Positions 8,595-16,840 of a DNA stretch of 53,986 nt are shown here, piece after piece. Position 1 is the stretch's first letter. Each line of letters begins with the position of its first letter. Location of the stretch: NCBI GenBank assembly GCA_023129415.1, contig JAGMCF010000219.1, positions 1-53,986 on the forward strand. The letters are read 5' to 3'. The DNA comes from Candidatus Cloacimonadota bacterium. GTDB taxonomy: Bacteria; Cloacimonadota; Cloacimonadia; JGIOTU-2. A program made the translations under genes and the position numbers. The notes below the pieces were generated by a model. It was given only the letters and a program-made list of their open reading frames with translations. It was not told where the DNA came from and searched no databases.

Positions 8595-10025
8595 ATGGCA
8601 AATCAAGTAATGCAGACAGATTTTTTAAAAAGAAATGCAAGGATACTTATTATTGATGATGAGCAGGATACTCTGGATATTTTTCGCCGTCAATTAGAAG
8701 ATAAATACGAAATAGAAACAGTAAATTCTGCAGCTTTAGCTCTTGAAAAGCTAAGAAAAGGCACTTATCATATCGTATTGACTGATCTTGTAATGCCAGG
8801 TGAGGATGGGCTTGAACTTATGAAAAAAATCAAAGCCCAATGGCCTCAAATAGCTGTAGTTGTAATAAGTGGCAAAGCTTCAATCAATATGGCAGTTGAA
8901 GCAATGAAATCAGGAGCTGAGGAATTTATTGAAAAGCCAGTAGAAGACCTTGACCTTCTTAAGTTAATGATTGAGAGAATATTAAAAGTTAAATGGCAAG
9001 CAGAAGAAATTCAACGATTACGTGGTATTTTAGCAAAAGGATTTGACAGAAGAAATATTGTTGGAAATAGTTTTGCTATTCAAAAGGTGATGGAAAAAGT
9101 AAAACTAATAGCTCCTCTGGATACTACTGTTCTAATAACCGGGGAAACGGGTGTTGGTAAAGAACTATTTGCAGATTTGATTTATAGAAATAGTAAGAGG
9201 AAAAATAAAAAATTTGTTACAGTAAATTGTGGAGGTTTGCCTGAAAATCTCTTAGAAAGCATTCTATTTGGTCATAAGAAAGGTTCATTTACTGATGCTA
9301 TTCGCGATAAAATTGGCTATTTTCAGGAAGCAGATGGCGGCACCTTATTCTTAGATGAAATTACAGAAACATCTCAGGCATTTCAAATAAAATTACTCCG
9401 CGCTCTTGAGAAAGGTATTATCAGAAAGGTTGGAGGAGATAAAGATATTGAAGTTGATGTAAGAATTATTACTGCGACGAATAAAAATATCGAAGATGAA
9501 GTTAAAAAGGAAAATTTCCGTGAAGACCTTTACTATAGATTAAATGTCATCAATATTCACATCCCATCCCTTAGAGAAAGAGTAGAAGATATTAAACTGC
9601 TTGCAAATGCATTTGTTAATGAGTTTTCTGAAAAGTATGATAAAAAGGATTTACAATTTTCAGAACCTGTTATGTCAATCCTAACCACAAGTGAATGGAA
9701 AGGAAATATTAGAGAATTAAAAAATTCAATTGAGCATGCTGTTGCTTTAGCTGCTCATAATAAGATTATTCCAGAGGATTTGCCAAGTCATATATATGAA
9801 CAGAAAGTTTCATCGGAAAATATATCAGCACAAAACCTTATGCATCTACCATTTGCTAAAGCAAAAGAAGAGTTCGAGAAATCCTATATTGAAGGATTGA
9901 TGGAAAACTGTAATGGAGATGTTACTAAAGCTGCAAATATTTCCCAGATAAAAAGACAAAATATTTATGATAAATTTAAAAAATACGAGATTGATATTAA
10001 CAGGTATAGAAAAAATAATAGTTAG
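8595..10025 (+). CDS. PilR/NtrC-family sigma-54 response regulator
   Basis: A 476-residue activator from the ATG at 8595, preceded by AAGGA; upstream codons are tandem-repeat sequence. REC domain: DD at 21-22, phospho-acceptor Asp64 in LTDLVMP, Lys114. AAA+ domain: Walker A GETGVGKE (183-190), the sigma-54 contact loop GSFTDA (230-235) in place of GAFTGA, Walker B GGTLFLDEI, and the arginine-finger region FREDLYYRLNV. A Fis-type HTH ends the protein (GDVTKAANISQIKRQNIYDKF). It is the expected activator of the sigma-54 promoters found upstream of the pilins, and P1 begins 721 bp downstream. The binding-site proposal (TGTCAT palindrome) is inference, supported by the TGTC-type sites known for Pseudomonas PilR. 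Confidence 0.88.
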   Translation: MANQVMQTDFLKRNARILIIDDEQDTLDIFRRQLEDKYEIETVNSAALALEKLRKGTYHIVLTDLVMPGEDGLELMKKIKAQWPQIAVVVISGKASINMAVEAMKSGAEEFIEKPVEDLDLLKLMIERILKVKWQAEEIQRLRGILAKGFDRRNIVGNSFAIQKVMEKVKLIAPLDTTVLITGETGVGKELFADLIYRNSKRKNKKFVTVNCGGLPENLLESILFGHKKGSFTDAIRDKIGYFQEADGGTLFLDEITETSQAFQIKLLRALEKGIIRKVGGDKDIEVDVRIITATNKNIEDEVKKENFREDLYYRLNVINIHIPSLRERVEDIKLLANAFVNEFSEKYDKKDLQFSEPVMSILTTSEWKGNIRELKNSIEHAVALAAHNKIIPEDLPSHIYEQKVSSENISAQNLMHLPFAKAKEEFEKSYIEGLMENCNGDVTKAANISQIKRQNIYDKFKKYEIDINRYRKNNS

Positions 10026-10328
10026 AGTTGTTGCAACCGTCGCGATTCAGTTACAATGGTGTATAAATACCAAATTACAAATAGCAAATAGCAAATTAAT
10101 TTCAAATTACAAATAGCAAATATCAAATAAAATTTCAAATATCAAATTCCAAATAACAAATAAATATCAAATTACAAATCACAAATTACAAATAAAAATC
10201 CAAATATCAAATCAACATTTCTTAGATTAGATCATCGAATATTTGGACATTTTGGTTTTGTCATTTTATTTGAAATTAGTCCCGACAGGTCGGGAGAAAT
10301 TATAGAATTTATTCTCTATGGATATTAA
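10026..10328. repeat. AT-rich CAAAT/ATTTG dispersed element
   Basis: No gene. It begins with GTTACAATGGTGTATAAATA, runs through many CAAAT/ACAAAT units and closes with TTTGGACATTTTGG and the CCCGACAGGTCGGG palindrome at 10271. The same block, with the same outer sequences, recurs at 16493-16800 before another pilin-type promoter, so the element and promoter were duplicated together. Confidence 0.7.
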
Positions 10329-10346
10329 TGTCATAAATATATGACA
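10329..10346. promoter_or_regulatory. Putative activator site (UAS A)
   Basis: Perfect palindrome TGTCAT-N6-ATGACA about 265 bp upstream of the P1 sigma-54 promoter; a further ATGACA half-site lies at 10372. Identical or near-identical sites precede the other pilin promoters. Confidence 0.6.
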
Positions 10347-10595
10347 TCTATCTTTGATTTGTAATGTTTTTATGACAAAATTCCATTCTAAAAAATATAT
10401 GAAAATTATTAAAAAATATTTTTATCCCGTTCTGGAGAACGGAATTCCAAGTGGTTATTTATAAATAAAATATGGGGTCTTCATCTCAAAACAAGGTCAT
10501 AAAAGACTTTTACATAATTTCCAAATATGGTCACTTAAAAAAATTAAAATAATTATTGACAGAAAAAAAAATTTTCGGAAAGTTACTTAAAACTT

Positions 10596-10611
10596 TGGCA
10601 CATAAATTGCA
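10596..10611 (+). promoter_or_regulatory. Sigma-54 promoter of the P1-P6 group
   Basis: TGGCAC-ATAAA-TTGCA. GG and GC are separated by exactly the canonical distance (10597 to 10609), giving a -24/-12 promoter with a predicted start near 10622. No other sigma-54 promoter is seen before P6, so P1-P6 may share it. Confidence 0.8.
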
Positions 10612-10636
10612 CTTATTATTAAATTATAGATGTGAA

Positions 10637-10689
10637 AAATCCGCGAACCAGCGGATTTAGAATTGTTCATTCCCGATTCATAAATCGGG
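10637..10689 (+). promoter_or_regulatory. P1 leader hairpins
   Basis: Two stem-loops in the predicted 5' leader: AAATCCGC/GCGGATTT at 10637-10658 and CCCGATT/AATCGGG at 10672-10689. The same pair is at 20397-20450 before P9 and, partly, at 18426-18478 before P7. Confidence 0.55.
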
Positions 10690-10746
10690 GTAAAACAGAA
10701 AATCCCAAAAAAATAATTCCCGCGGACACGGTTTAAAGGAGAAACA

Positions 10747-11220
10747 ATGGGAACACAACAAATATTACTCATAGTATTGAGCGTAATTATCGTAGGTGTC
10801 GCTGTTGGAGTTGGTATTACTATGTTCAGCAAACAATCTTCAAGTACAAATCGTGAAGCAATGACTGCTGGTCTGGAGGATATTGCTGCACAAGCTCTGG
10901 CATTCTATAAAACGCCTGGCAGTATGGCTGGTGGAGGTAAGGGTAATCCCGGTTTTGGAGCAAATAGAAATGAGGCAATAAGAACTGTTGGTAGATGGAT
11001 AGGATTTGATACTAATGGATATATTTACAATGATTATGGCTATTATAGGATATGGAATGGCTATGGTTCAGCAACTACTCTGAACATTGGAGCTATTGGT
11101 AAAGAACAAGGACAAAATCCAGATTTGGGGAATTGGTGGGGTGAAACTGGACGGATTCAAATTCATCTCCAAATTACTCCAGAAACCAGCAATCAATTTA
11201 CTATTACTAAGTATAATTAA
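10747..11220 (+). CDS. Pilin paralog P1
   Basis: A 157-residue small pilin-like protein. The N-terminal MG is followed at once by a long hydrophobic helix (residues 3-27, MGTQQILLIVLSVIIVGVAV...) and then an amphipathic continuation (SSTNREAMTAGLEDIAAQALAFY). Next come the glycine-rich motif SMAGGGKGNPGFG (about 58-70), the GRWIGFD box, the GQNP box and a C-terminal Asn. The hydrophobic N-helix and a globular tail fit a type IV pilin; Glu5 and a charged leader peptide are absent. Its C-terminal half most resembles P6 (RIWNGYGSATTL against RIWDGYGSATLL). AAGGAG precedes the ATG. It is the first gene after the PilS/PilR pair and has its own sigma-54 promoter; its leader lacks the anti-SD hairpin of P2-P8. 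Confidence 0.8.
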   Translation: MGTQQILLIVLSVIIVGVAVGVGITMFSKQSSSTNREAMTAGLEDIAAQALAFYKTPGSMAGGGKGNPGFGANRNEAIRTVGRWIGFDTNGYIYNDYGYYRIWNGYGSATTLNIGAIGKEQGQNPDLGNWWGETGRIQIHLQITPETSNQFTITKYN

Positions 11221-11317
11221 TTTAGTATGCTTGAATATTTCTGGTTTATCACTCCAATGTAGAACATATCCCCCAACTCCCGATTTCATCCGGGTTCGGC
11301 GGGGAAAAAATAAGATA

Positions 11318-11345
11318 GTCCTCCTATGCTGAAGCTACGGAGGAC
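11318..11345 (+). promoter_or_regulatory. P2 leader hairpin
   Basis: Inverted repeat GTCCTCC-N14-GGAGGAC ending 11 bases before the P2 start. The AAGGAG ribosome site lies just outside the stem and the left arm is anti-Shine-Dalgarno in sequence. Confidence 0.65.
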
Positions 11346-11356
11346 AAGGAGAAAAA

Positions 11357-11836
11357 ATGGGAACACAACAAGTATTACTCATAGTATTGAGCGTAATTAT
11401 CGTAGGCGTAGCAGTAGCTGTTGGTATTACTATGTTTAGTACACAATCGTCAAGTTCAAACCGGGAAGCAATTAAATCTGACTTGATGGAATTTGGTTCA
11501 CAAGCAATAGCTTTTTATAAAGCTCCAGCTGGTATGGCTGGTGGAGGCAAAGGTAGTCCTGGTTTTGGCACCACCGCTGCTCAGATCATTAATGGTGTTG
11601 GCAGGTGGTGTGGTTTCGGGTCAGATAGAGTACTTAAAAATGATAATGGCAATTATCTTTTTTCTATGAACACTACCAGTCGGGCAGTAATTTATGGGGT
11701 TGGAAAACAAAAGGGACAAAATCCAAATTTTGTGAATACATGGCATGCACCACCACCAAAAAAAGGATATATTGAAATAATATTATATATTAATCCAGAA
11801 GCTGCCGATCCATTTACCTGGAATATTCGAAACTAG
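11357..11836 (+). CDS. Pilin paralog P2
   Basis: A 159-residue member of the same family. Residues 1-70 are almost identical to the other copies, with the hydrophobic helix, FYKAPAGMAGGGKGSPGFG and the GRWCGFG box. The C-terminal half is divergent (NYLFSMNTTSRAVIYGVGKQKGQNPNFVNTWHAPPPKKGYIEIILYI). It ends PFTWNIRN, like P6 (PFTWDIRN), and the N-terminal segment EAIKSDLMEFGSQAIAFYKAP also pairs with P6, so the two share both ends but not the middle. This mosaic pattern suggests recombination. Preceded by the leader hairpin and AAGGAG. Confidence 0.8.
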   Translation: MGTQQVLLIVLSVIIVGVAVAVGITMFSTQSSSSNREAIKSDLMEFGSQAIAFYKAPAGMAGGGKGSPGFGTTAAQIINGVGRWCGFGSDRVLKNDNGNYLFSMNTTSRAVIYGVGKQKGQNPNFVNTWHAPPPKKGYIEIILYINPEAADPFTWNIRN

Positions 11837-11954
11837 ATAATTAATTTACACAGGTGGAATCTTGATGGATATGCACCAGCTTAATGTATCTCTACCTTTC
11901 TGCCAGCAGGTGGATAAATTGGGTTCGGAAGAAAAGAATAGGGAAAATAAGATA

Positions 11955-11982
11955 GTCCTCCTATGCTGAATCTATGGAGGAC
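11955..11982 (+). promoter_or_regulatory. P3 leader hairpin
   Basis: GTCCTCC/GGAGGAC stem with two loop substitutions compared with the other copies; the stem is unchanged. AAGGAG follows, 14 bases from stem end to ATG. Confidence 0.62.
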
Positions 11983-11994
11983 AAGGAGTAAAAA

Positions 11995-12471
11995 ATGGGA
12001 ACACAACAGGTGTTACTTATTGTCTTAGCTGTAATAATTGTAGGCGTAGCAGTAGCTGTTGGTATTACCATGTTTGGTAAACAATCGGCAAGTGCAAATC
12101 GGAATGCAGTTATTGCTGATTTGCAGGAATTTGGTAGACGAGCAATGACATTCTGGAAAACACCAGCTGGTATGGCGGGTGGCGGTAATGGTAATCCCGG
12201 TTTTGGTAATTCAGTGGCTTTGAGAAGAGCAACTGTCGGTAAGTGGATGGATTTCAAAGGAGGAGCTTATCTTTGGGATTACAATGAAAATGGCAGCTAT
12301 GTTTTTCTTAATGCTAGCACCTCAACTAGACTTATAATCTGGGGTATGGGCACCCAAAAAGGACAAAATCCAAATCGTGCGAATTGGGGGGGTAGAATAG
12401 GTTATGTTCAAGCCAATATGACTGTTGACCCAACTGCTGACAATCCAATTACTATTGTGACAATTAATTAG
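11995..12471 (+). CDS. Pilin paralog P3
   Basis: 158 residues with the shared N-helix and the motif FWKTPAGMAGGGNGNPGFG. The middle differs from the rest: VGKWMDFKGGAYLWDYNENGSYVFLNAST in place of the usual GRWxGFDANGxFxNDNG box, then MGTQQKGQNP-type sequence (GTQKGQNPNRANWGGRIGYVQANMTV) and a final Asn. The short tail ends DNPITIVTIN. Same leader hairpin type and AAGGAG site. It lies between P2 and P4 with no promoter of its own that I can see. Confidence 0.78.
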   Translation: MGTQQVLLIVLAVIIVGVAVAVGITMFGKQSASANRNAVIADLQEFGRRAMTFWKTPAGMAGGGNGNPGFGNSVALRRATVGKWMDFKGGAYLWDYNENGSYVFLNASTSTRLIIWGMGTQKGQNPNRANWGGRIGYVQANMTVDPTADNPITIVTIN

Positions 12472-12479
12472 AGTTTGTC

Positions 12480-12560
12480 CGTAAACCCCGTTAGATAATT
12501 TGTAAATTTTCAAGAATTCTTACTTTATAATTTTTTTATCTAACGACGTAAAGTAGGATT
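12480..12560. repeat. CCGTTAGAT/ATCTAACG palindromic element
   Basis: ACCCCGTTAGATAA opens and TTATCTAACGACGTAA closes an AT-rich imperfect palindrome between P3 and P4. Relatives lie at 21842-21907, 23767-23835, 32279-32315 and as a partial copy at 1009. Confidence 0.6.
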
Positions 12561-12606
12561 TTTGAAAACTTGAGTTAATTCCTGATTCATAGGGAAAAAT
12601 AAGACA

Positions 12607-12634
12607 GTCCTCCTATGCTGAAGCTACGGAGGAC
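12607..12634 (+). promoter_or_regulatory. P4 leader hairpin
   Basis: GTCCTCC/GGAGGAC stem-loop, the standard copy with loop TATGCTGAAGCTAC, followed by AAGGAG and the P4 ATG. Confidence 0.65.
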
Positions 12635-12646
12635 AAGGAGTAAACA

Positions 12647-13126
12647 ATGGGAACACAACAAGTGTTACTAATTGTCTTAGCTGTAATAATTGTAGGCGTA
12701 GCAGTAGCTGTTGGTATTACCATGTTCAGCACACAATCGGCAAGTGCAAATCGGAATGCAGTTATTGCTGATTTGCAAAAATTTGCTGCACAAGCAATAG
12801 CTTTTTATAAAACACCAGCTGGTATGGCGGGTGGAGGTAATGGTAGCCCCGGCTTTGGTGCAAATCTAGGTGAGACACAGAGAACTTGCGGCAGATGGAT
12901 GGGATTTGGGTCAGATGGTCGGTTTGAAAATGATAACGGAGCCTATTGGCTTAGCTATCGTTATGATAGAGATCATATACTAATAACAGGTTGGGGAAAC
13001 GAAAAAGGGCAAAACCCAAGTTATTCTTGTTGGTGTACCCCATCAGACAGACGAGGGAATGTCGGGTACTATATGCGTGTTCGTCCAAAACTTAACCCCC
13101 CATTTACGCTTGGCACTTATAATTAG
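12647..13126 (+). CDS. Pilin paralog P4
   Basis: 159 residues with the shared N-helix and motif FYKTPAGMAGGGNGSPGFG. The variable half belongs to the P4/P5/P7/P8 subgroup: CGRWMGFGSDGRFENDNGAYW, WGNEKGQNPSY, then a (D/A)RRGNV box and PKLNPPFTLGTYN. It carries three extra Cys (TCGRW and SCWCTP) that most paralogs lack, so a disulfide specific to this subunit is possible. Leader hairpin and AAGGAG present. Confidence 0.8.
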   Translation: MGTQQVLLIVLAVIIVGVAVAVGITMFSTQSASANRNAVIADLQKFAAQAIAFYKTPAGMAGGGNGSPGFGANLGETQRTCGRWMGFGSDGRFENDNGAYWLSYRYDRDHILITGWGNEKGQNPSYSCWCTPSDRRGNVGYYMRVRPKLNPPFTLGTYN

Positions 13127-13146
13127 TTAAAGTGGATATATCCTGT

Positions 13147-13169
13147 GCCCGGGGATGTACATCCCGGGC
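13147..13169. repeat. GC-rich palindrome between P4 and P5
   Basis: Perfect palindrome of GCCCGGGGATGT paired with ACATCCCGGGC. No T tract follows, so it is a weak terminator candidate; it is more likely another inserted palindrome. Confidence 0.5.
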
Positions 13170-13188
13170 TCATTAGAAAAATAAGACA

Positions 13189-13216
13189 GTCCTCCTATGC
13201 TGAAGCTACGGAGGAC
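13189..13216 (+). promoter_or_regulatory. P5 leader hairpin
   Basis: Standard GTCCTCC/GGAGGAC stem-loop, followed by AAGGAG and the P5 ATG. Confidence 0.65.
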
Positions 13217-13228
13217 AAGGAGTAAAAA

Positions 13229-13711
13229 ATGGGAACACAACAAGTATTACTCATTGTCTTAGCTGTAATAATTGTAGGCGTAGCAGTAGCTGTTGGTATT
13301 ACAATGTTCAGCACACAATCAGCAAGTTCAAATCGGGAGGCACTTAGGGCTGACCTGCTAAACTTTGCTGCACAAGCATTAGCTTTTTATAAAACACCGG
13401 CTGGTATGGCTGGTGGAGGTAATGGTAGCCCCGGTTTTGGTGCAAATACAGCTGAAGCAAAGAGAACTGTTGGTAGATGGCTAGGATTAGATGCAAATGG
13501 TCAATTTACTAATGATAACGCATTCTATCATATGTACCATCTTTATGATAAAGATCGCATAATAATAGCAGCTTGGGGAAATGAAAAAGGACAAAACCCA
13601 AGTTATACAAATTGGAGTGACCCCGGAGCAACCAGACGTGGGAATGTAGCGTGCTATATACAAATTTTTCCCCAACTTACCCCCATAAATCGAATGGGCA
13701 CTTGGAATTAG
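13229..13711 (+). CDS. Pilin paralog P5
   Basis: 160 residues, the longest of the set. Shared N-helix, FYKTPAGMAGGGNGSPGFG, GRWLGLDANGQFTNDN, WGNEKGQNPSYTNW and the RRGNVACY box place it in the P4/P5/P7/P8 subgroup, closest to P8 (TVGRWMGLDANGKF; NEKGQNPSYTNW; RRGNVACY). Ends MGTWN. Leader hairpin and AAGGAG present. The gene is followed by a promoter-like fragment with a TGTCAT palindrome at 13745 but no sigma-54 core. Confidence 0.8.
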   Translation: MGTQQVLLIVLAVIIVGVAVAVGITMFSTQSASSNREALRADLLNFAAQALAFYKTPAGMAGGGNGSPGFGANTAEAKRTVGRWLGLDANGQFTNDNAFYHMYHLYDKDRIIIAAWGNEKGQNPSYTNWSDPGATRRGNVACYIQIFPQLTPINRMGTWN

Positions 13712-13744
13712 TTAAATTAGTCTCGGTCAGGTGAAAGGGCTTTC

Positions 13745-13762
13745 TGTCATATTTTTATGACA
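13745..13762. promoter_or_regulatory. Orphan activator-type palindrome (UAS F)
   Basis: TGTCAT-N6-ATGACA downstream of P5 with no -24/-12 element between it and P6. It is probably a remnant of a promoter block deleted when P6 joined the P1 group. Confidence 0.45.
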
Positions 13763-13948
13763 TGTAAAAACTCGGATGTATTCCCGCTAGGCACCCAACC
13801 AATATAAAGCATTGGTAGTAGCATTTTGGAGCGAATCCCGAGAACAGTTGGAATCTTGCTGGATATACACCAGCTTAATGTATCTCTACCTTTCTGCCAG
13901 CAGGTGGATAAATTGGGTTCGGAAGAAAAGAATAGGGAAAATAAGATA

Positions 13949-13973
13949 GTCCTCCTATGAAGCTACGGAGGAC
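13949..13973 (+). promoter_or_regulatory. P6 leader hairpin (short loop)
   Basis: The same 7-bp stem, but the loop has lost four bases (TATGAAGCTAC). The stem is intact, so selection appears to act on the paired arms rather than the loop. Confidence 0.6.
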
Positions 13974-13985
13974 AAGGAGTAAAAA

Positions 13986-14462
13986 ATGGGAACACAACAA
14001 GTATTACTCATTGTCTTAGCTGTAATAATTGTAGGCGTAGCAGTAGCTGTTGGTATTACCATGTTCAGCACACAATCATCAAGTGCAAACCGGGAAGCAA
14101 TTAAATCTGACTTGATGGCATTTGGTTCACAAGCGATAGCATTTTGGAAAGCACCAGCTGGTATGGCTGGTGGAGGCAAAGGTAGTCCTGGTTTTGGAGC
14201 AAATAGAGCTGAAGCACTAAGAACTGTGGGCAGATGGATAGGATTTGATGCAAATGGTGTATTTACTAATGATAATGGCAGATATAGGATATGGGATGGT
14301 TATGGCTCCGCAACTTTACTAAGAATAGGATGTGTTGGTACGCAACAAGGTCAAAATCCTACATATAATAATGCCTGGGGGTTTGGAACCGGGCGAGTTG
14401 AAGTTCATATATTTATTAGTCCAGCTAATGACAATCCATTTACTTGGGATATTCGAAACTAG
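13986..14462 (+). CDS. Pilin paralog P6
   Basis: 158 residues. N-terminal half as in P2 (EAIKSDLMAFGSQAIAFWKAPAGMAGGGKGSPGFG); the central part as in P1 (RTVGRWIGFDANGVF, RIWDGYGSATLLRIG, QQGQNP); and the end as in P2 (NPFTWDIRN). It thus reads as a mosaic of P1- and P2-type cassettes. The upstream 130 bp is nearly the same as the spacer before P3. The stop codon lies in an ACTAG that is repeated at the other end of an insertion at 14463-14709. Confidence 0.8.
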   Translation: MGTQQVLLIVLAVIIVGVAVAVGITMFSTQSSSANREAIKSDLMAFGSQAIAFWKAPAGMAGGGKGSPGFGANRAEALRTVGRWIGFDANGVFTNDNGRYRIWDGYGSATLLRIGCVGTQQGQNPTYNNAWGFGTGRVEVHIFISPANDNPFTWDIRN

Positions 14463-14709
14463 TAGATCGTTTCAATAAAATAGTGACAAATAATCAGATT
14501 ATAAAATCTCAAATAACAAATAATAAAATACAAATAAATTCCAATTACCAATAAATCAAATTCTAAACATAATAAAGCAGTTTATCGTTTTTTGCGAATT
14601 TCTTTGTTTGATTTTTTTGGACATTGAAATTTGATATTTATTTGTCTTTTGGTGCTTGTTATTTGGAATTTTCATATAAAATTATGTCTATGTTTTAATG
14701 AAACGCTAT
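14463..14709. mobile_element. MITE-like insertion after P6
   Basis: A 247-bp AT-rich segment flanked by ACTAG direct repeats (14458-14462 and 14710-14714). Its ends are imperfect inverted repeats around GTTTCA-TAAAA-A-GACA. Removing it restores the spacer sequence found after P2 (ACTAGATAATTAATTTA). The interior has CAAAT/ATTTG-rich arms and no gene. Confidence 0.65.
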
Positions 14710-14793
14710 ACTAGATAATTAATTTATACAGGTGAAATCTTGTTGTATTTGCACCACCTTAAAATAGCTCACCTGCCAGGTGTAAGGTCTGCC

Positions 14794-14811
14794 TGTCATA
14801 TTTTTATGACA
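14794..14811. promoter_or_regulatory. Orphan activator-type palindrome (UAS G)
   Basis: TGTCAT-N6-ATGACA in the spacer after P6, followed by the same ATGTAAAAACTCG as UAS F. No sigma-54 core follows because the ATPase gene occupies the site. Confidence 0.45.
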
Positions 14812-14861
14812 TGTAAAAACTCGAGTCGAGCTTCTTTCAAGCCCGACTCGGGTTTATTAAG

Positions 14862-16088
14862 TCAAAATTTTCTATAAAATACATTCTCTAATTTTTCTGC
14901 CTCGCCTATCCTATAGACAACATTAAACATCTTGCCGGGATATAAACTAATAAATTTTTTATACTTGGAGAGAACAAAATTTGCAAGATTATATTTTACT
15001 TCATAAACATACTTTTCATTCAGAACAAAATCCACTTCATTTTGCTGTTGAGTTCGCCAGAAATGTATTTGTTCCAGTGGCAATCTATCAAGGAATTGGC
15101 GGAAAATAAAATTTTCATATAATTTTCCAATATCCTGACGATAATTAATTAAATTAAAATTTCTTATCAAAGCATTTCTCAAACCCAAATCCAGGAAATA
15201 CATTTTAGGCATCTTTTTTATCTCTTTTCTTATATTAGTAAAATATGGCGAAACTGCAGCAATATGGAAAGACTTTTTTAGTGTATGAATATAATTATCA
15301 ATTGCTGTTGTAGATACTCTCAGAAGTTTAGATAAAGTATTTGTATTTAACAAACTGCTAATCTGGTCACTCAAAATTTTAAGCAATTCCAGAGCTTTTT
15401 GCTGATTCTTTATTCCAGATTCCATAATATCTTTTTTGATATAGGAGTATAATAATTCATTCAATAGTTCCTCTTTCTCCTTGTCCGTTGACGCCAGGAC
15501 AACTCTTGGATATCCTCCATATATTAAATACCGTTCAATATAGTAAGATATCTCGCGCTGCTCCGTGACAGGTATATTTTCAATAGTCAAAGATTGATAT
15601 GGAATTTCAGTGATTAATCTTGCCAGATCAGGTTTATTGTTAAATAGTAAGAATTCATCGATAGACAAAGTATATAGGATGAATATCTTCTTTCGTCCTG
15701 CCAGGGAATCCTTAAATTTTGTATCCATATAAAATGCAGATGAACCACTTACAATCAATTTTATCCTTTTTGAGAATTCATCATATAAGTATTTTAGAAA
15801 ATTTGATGAATTATTGAGATACTGAATCTCATCAACAAGAAAGTATATCTTTTGATTTTTCGGTAATGAAAAAAGATTAAATATATTTCTGGGATGGTCA
15901 TTAAGTAATTGCAGAAAATCAGGGTCTTCCAAATTAATATAAAAACATGGTAAACCCTTTTCTGTTAGATAATTCTCAATTTGCTTAAGGATAGTGGTTT
16001 TACCTACCTGTCTTGCTCCAGTAATAATTGTTACTTCATCATTCTGGAGATGGTTCAAACATTCATAATATAGATTTCTTTTTAACAA
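14862..16088 (-). CDS. AAA+ ATPase with DUF4143 domain
   Basis: A 408-residue protein of the common AAA_14/DUF4143 family. Walker A is GARQVGKTT (about 24-32) and Walker B is YFLVDEIQYL. Sensor sequence LIVSGSSAF and the LAGRKKIF box follow. The C-terminal DUF4143 part has YFLDLGLRNAL and the nuclease-like FWRTQQQNEVDFVL...YEVK. Members are widespread, horizontally mobile and of unsettled function; some are proposed to handle nucleic acids or toxins. It runs against the pilin genes and splits the array, so it is an insertion and not part of the pilus. Confidence 0.85.
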   Translation of the reverse strand: MLKRNLYYECLNHLQNDEVTIITGARQVGKTTILKQIENYLTEKGLPCFYINLEDPDFLQLLNDHPRNIFNLFSLPKNQKIYFLVDEIQYLNNSSNFLKYLYDEFSKRIKLIVSGSSAFYMDTKFKDSLAGRKKIFILYTLSIDEFLLFNNKPDLARLITEIPYQSLTIENIPVTEQREISYYIERYLIYGGYPRVVLASTDKEKEELLNELLYSYIKKDIMESGIKNQQKALELLKILSDQISSLLNTNTLSKLLRVSTTAIDNYIHTLKKSFHIAAVSPYFTNIRKEIKKMPKMYFLDLGLRNALIRNFNLINYRQDIGKLYENFIFRQFLDRLPLEQIHFWRTQQQNEVDFVLNEKYVYEVKYNLANFVLSKYKKFISLYPGKMFNVVYRIGEAEKLENVFYRKF

Positions 16089-16120
16089 TTTTACCGCCTC
16101 GGTCCAGTCTCCCGATTTAT

Positions 16121-16276
16121 CGGATTGGCGTCAACTTAACGATAAAAGATTTAGATGTATTTTCTTTGGAAAGCCTTAAAAGGCTTAATATTATCCCTTT
16201 ATATCTGATCCCAGCCATAAATGGCTGGGCTATTGATTTTTTTTCTGCCAGTTCAGTAGCCCAGTGCTTTAGCGCT
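16121..16276. repeat. Dispersed element with AGCCCAGC hairpins (copy 1)
   Basis: Contains CCAGCCATAAATGGCTGG and CCCAGTGCTTTAGCGCTGGG stem-loops. Most of it is the reverse complement of 31866-32045 (shared landmarks: AAGCCTTTTAAGGCTT-type palindrome, TTTGGAAAGCC, AACTTAACGATAA). The hairpin style recalls REP/IS200-type elements; no transposase is present. Confidence 0.65.
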
Positions 16277-16822
16277 GGGGATAGATAAATAAAGCCCACT
16301 CTAGGGGCTTTAGCCCCTTTATTTTACAGCAAATTCTCCTTAAGTTTACGCCTATGCGATGAATCGGGAGACTGATGACTTATTTTTAGGCAAAAAAATT
16401 GGATATATTAAACTTGTCAAGTAAAAATAATCGGATAATTTTTATTTTTAAAATGAAAAATATCACTTTTCTTGATTAGCAAAAAAAGACCCAGTTACAA
16501 TGGTGTATAAATACCAAATTACAAATAGCAAATAACAAATAAATTACAAATTACAAATTACAAATAAACCCCGTCCGTTCTCCGTAGTACTACGAAGGAT
16601 GAATTGGATATTTATAACGATATTTATCAGGATTATCATCAATTATATATTATCTGACGGGGTAACTCTCAAATAACAATCACCAAATCTCCAAATCAAC
16701 AAATCACCATTTCTTAGATTGGATACATCGAATATTTGGACATTTTGGTTTTGTCATTTTATTTGAAATTAGTCCCGACAGGTCGGGAGAAATTCATAGA
16801 ATTTATTCTCTATGGATATTAA

Positions 16823-16840
16823 TGTCATAAATATATGACA
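16823..16840. promoter_or_regulatory. Putative activator site (UAS B)
   Basis: TGTCAT-N6-ATGACA, in a block copied from the one upstream of P1. It stands about 294 bp before the degenerate -24/-12 element at 17122. Confidence 0.5.

Noticed and set aside
8595-10025. Loss of sigma-54 contact because GAFTGA reads GSFTDA
   Set aside because: Variants with Asp at this position are, as far as I know, common in functional NtrC-family activators, and the local sigma-54 promoters support function.
12480-12560. CCGTTAGAT/ATCTAACGG palindromes as attC sites
   Set aside because: The cores match GTTRRRY and RYYYAAC but stand in the opposite order (GTT box first, AAC box last), and there is no L box pattern. 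Better described as a palindromic repeat family.
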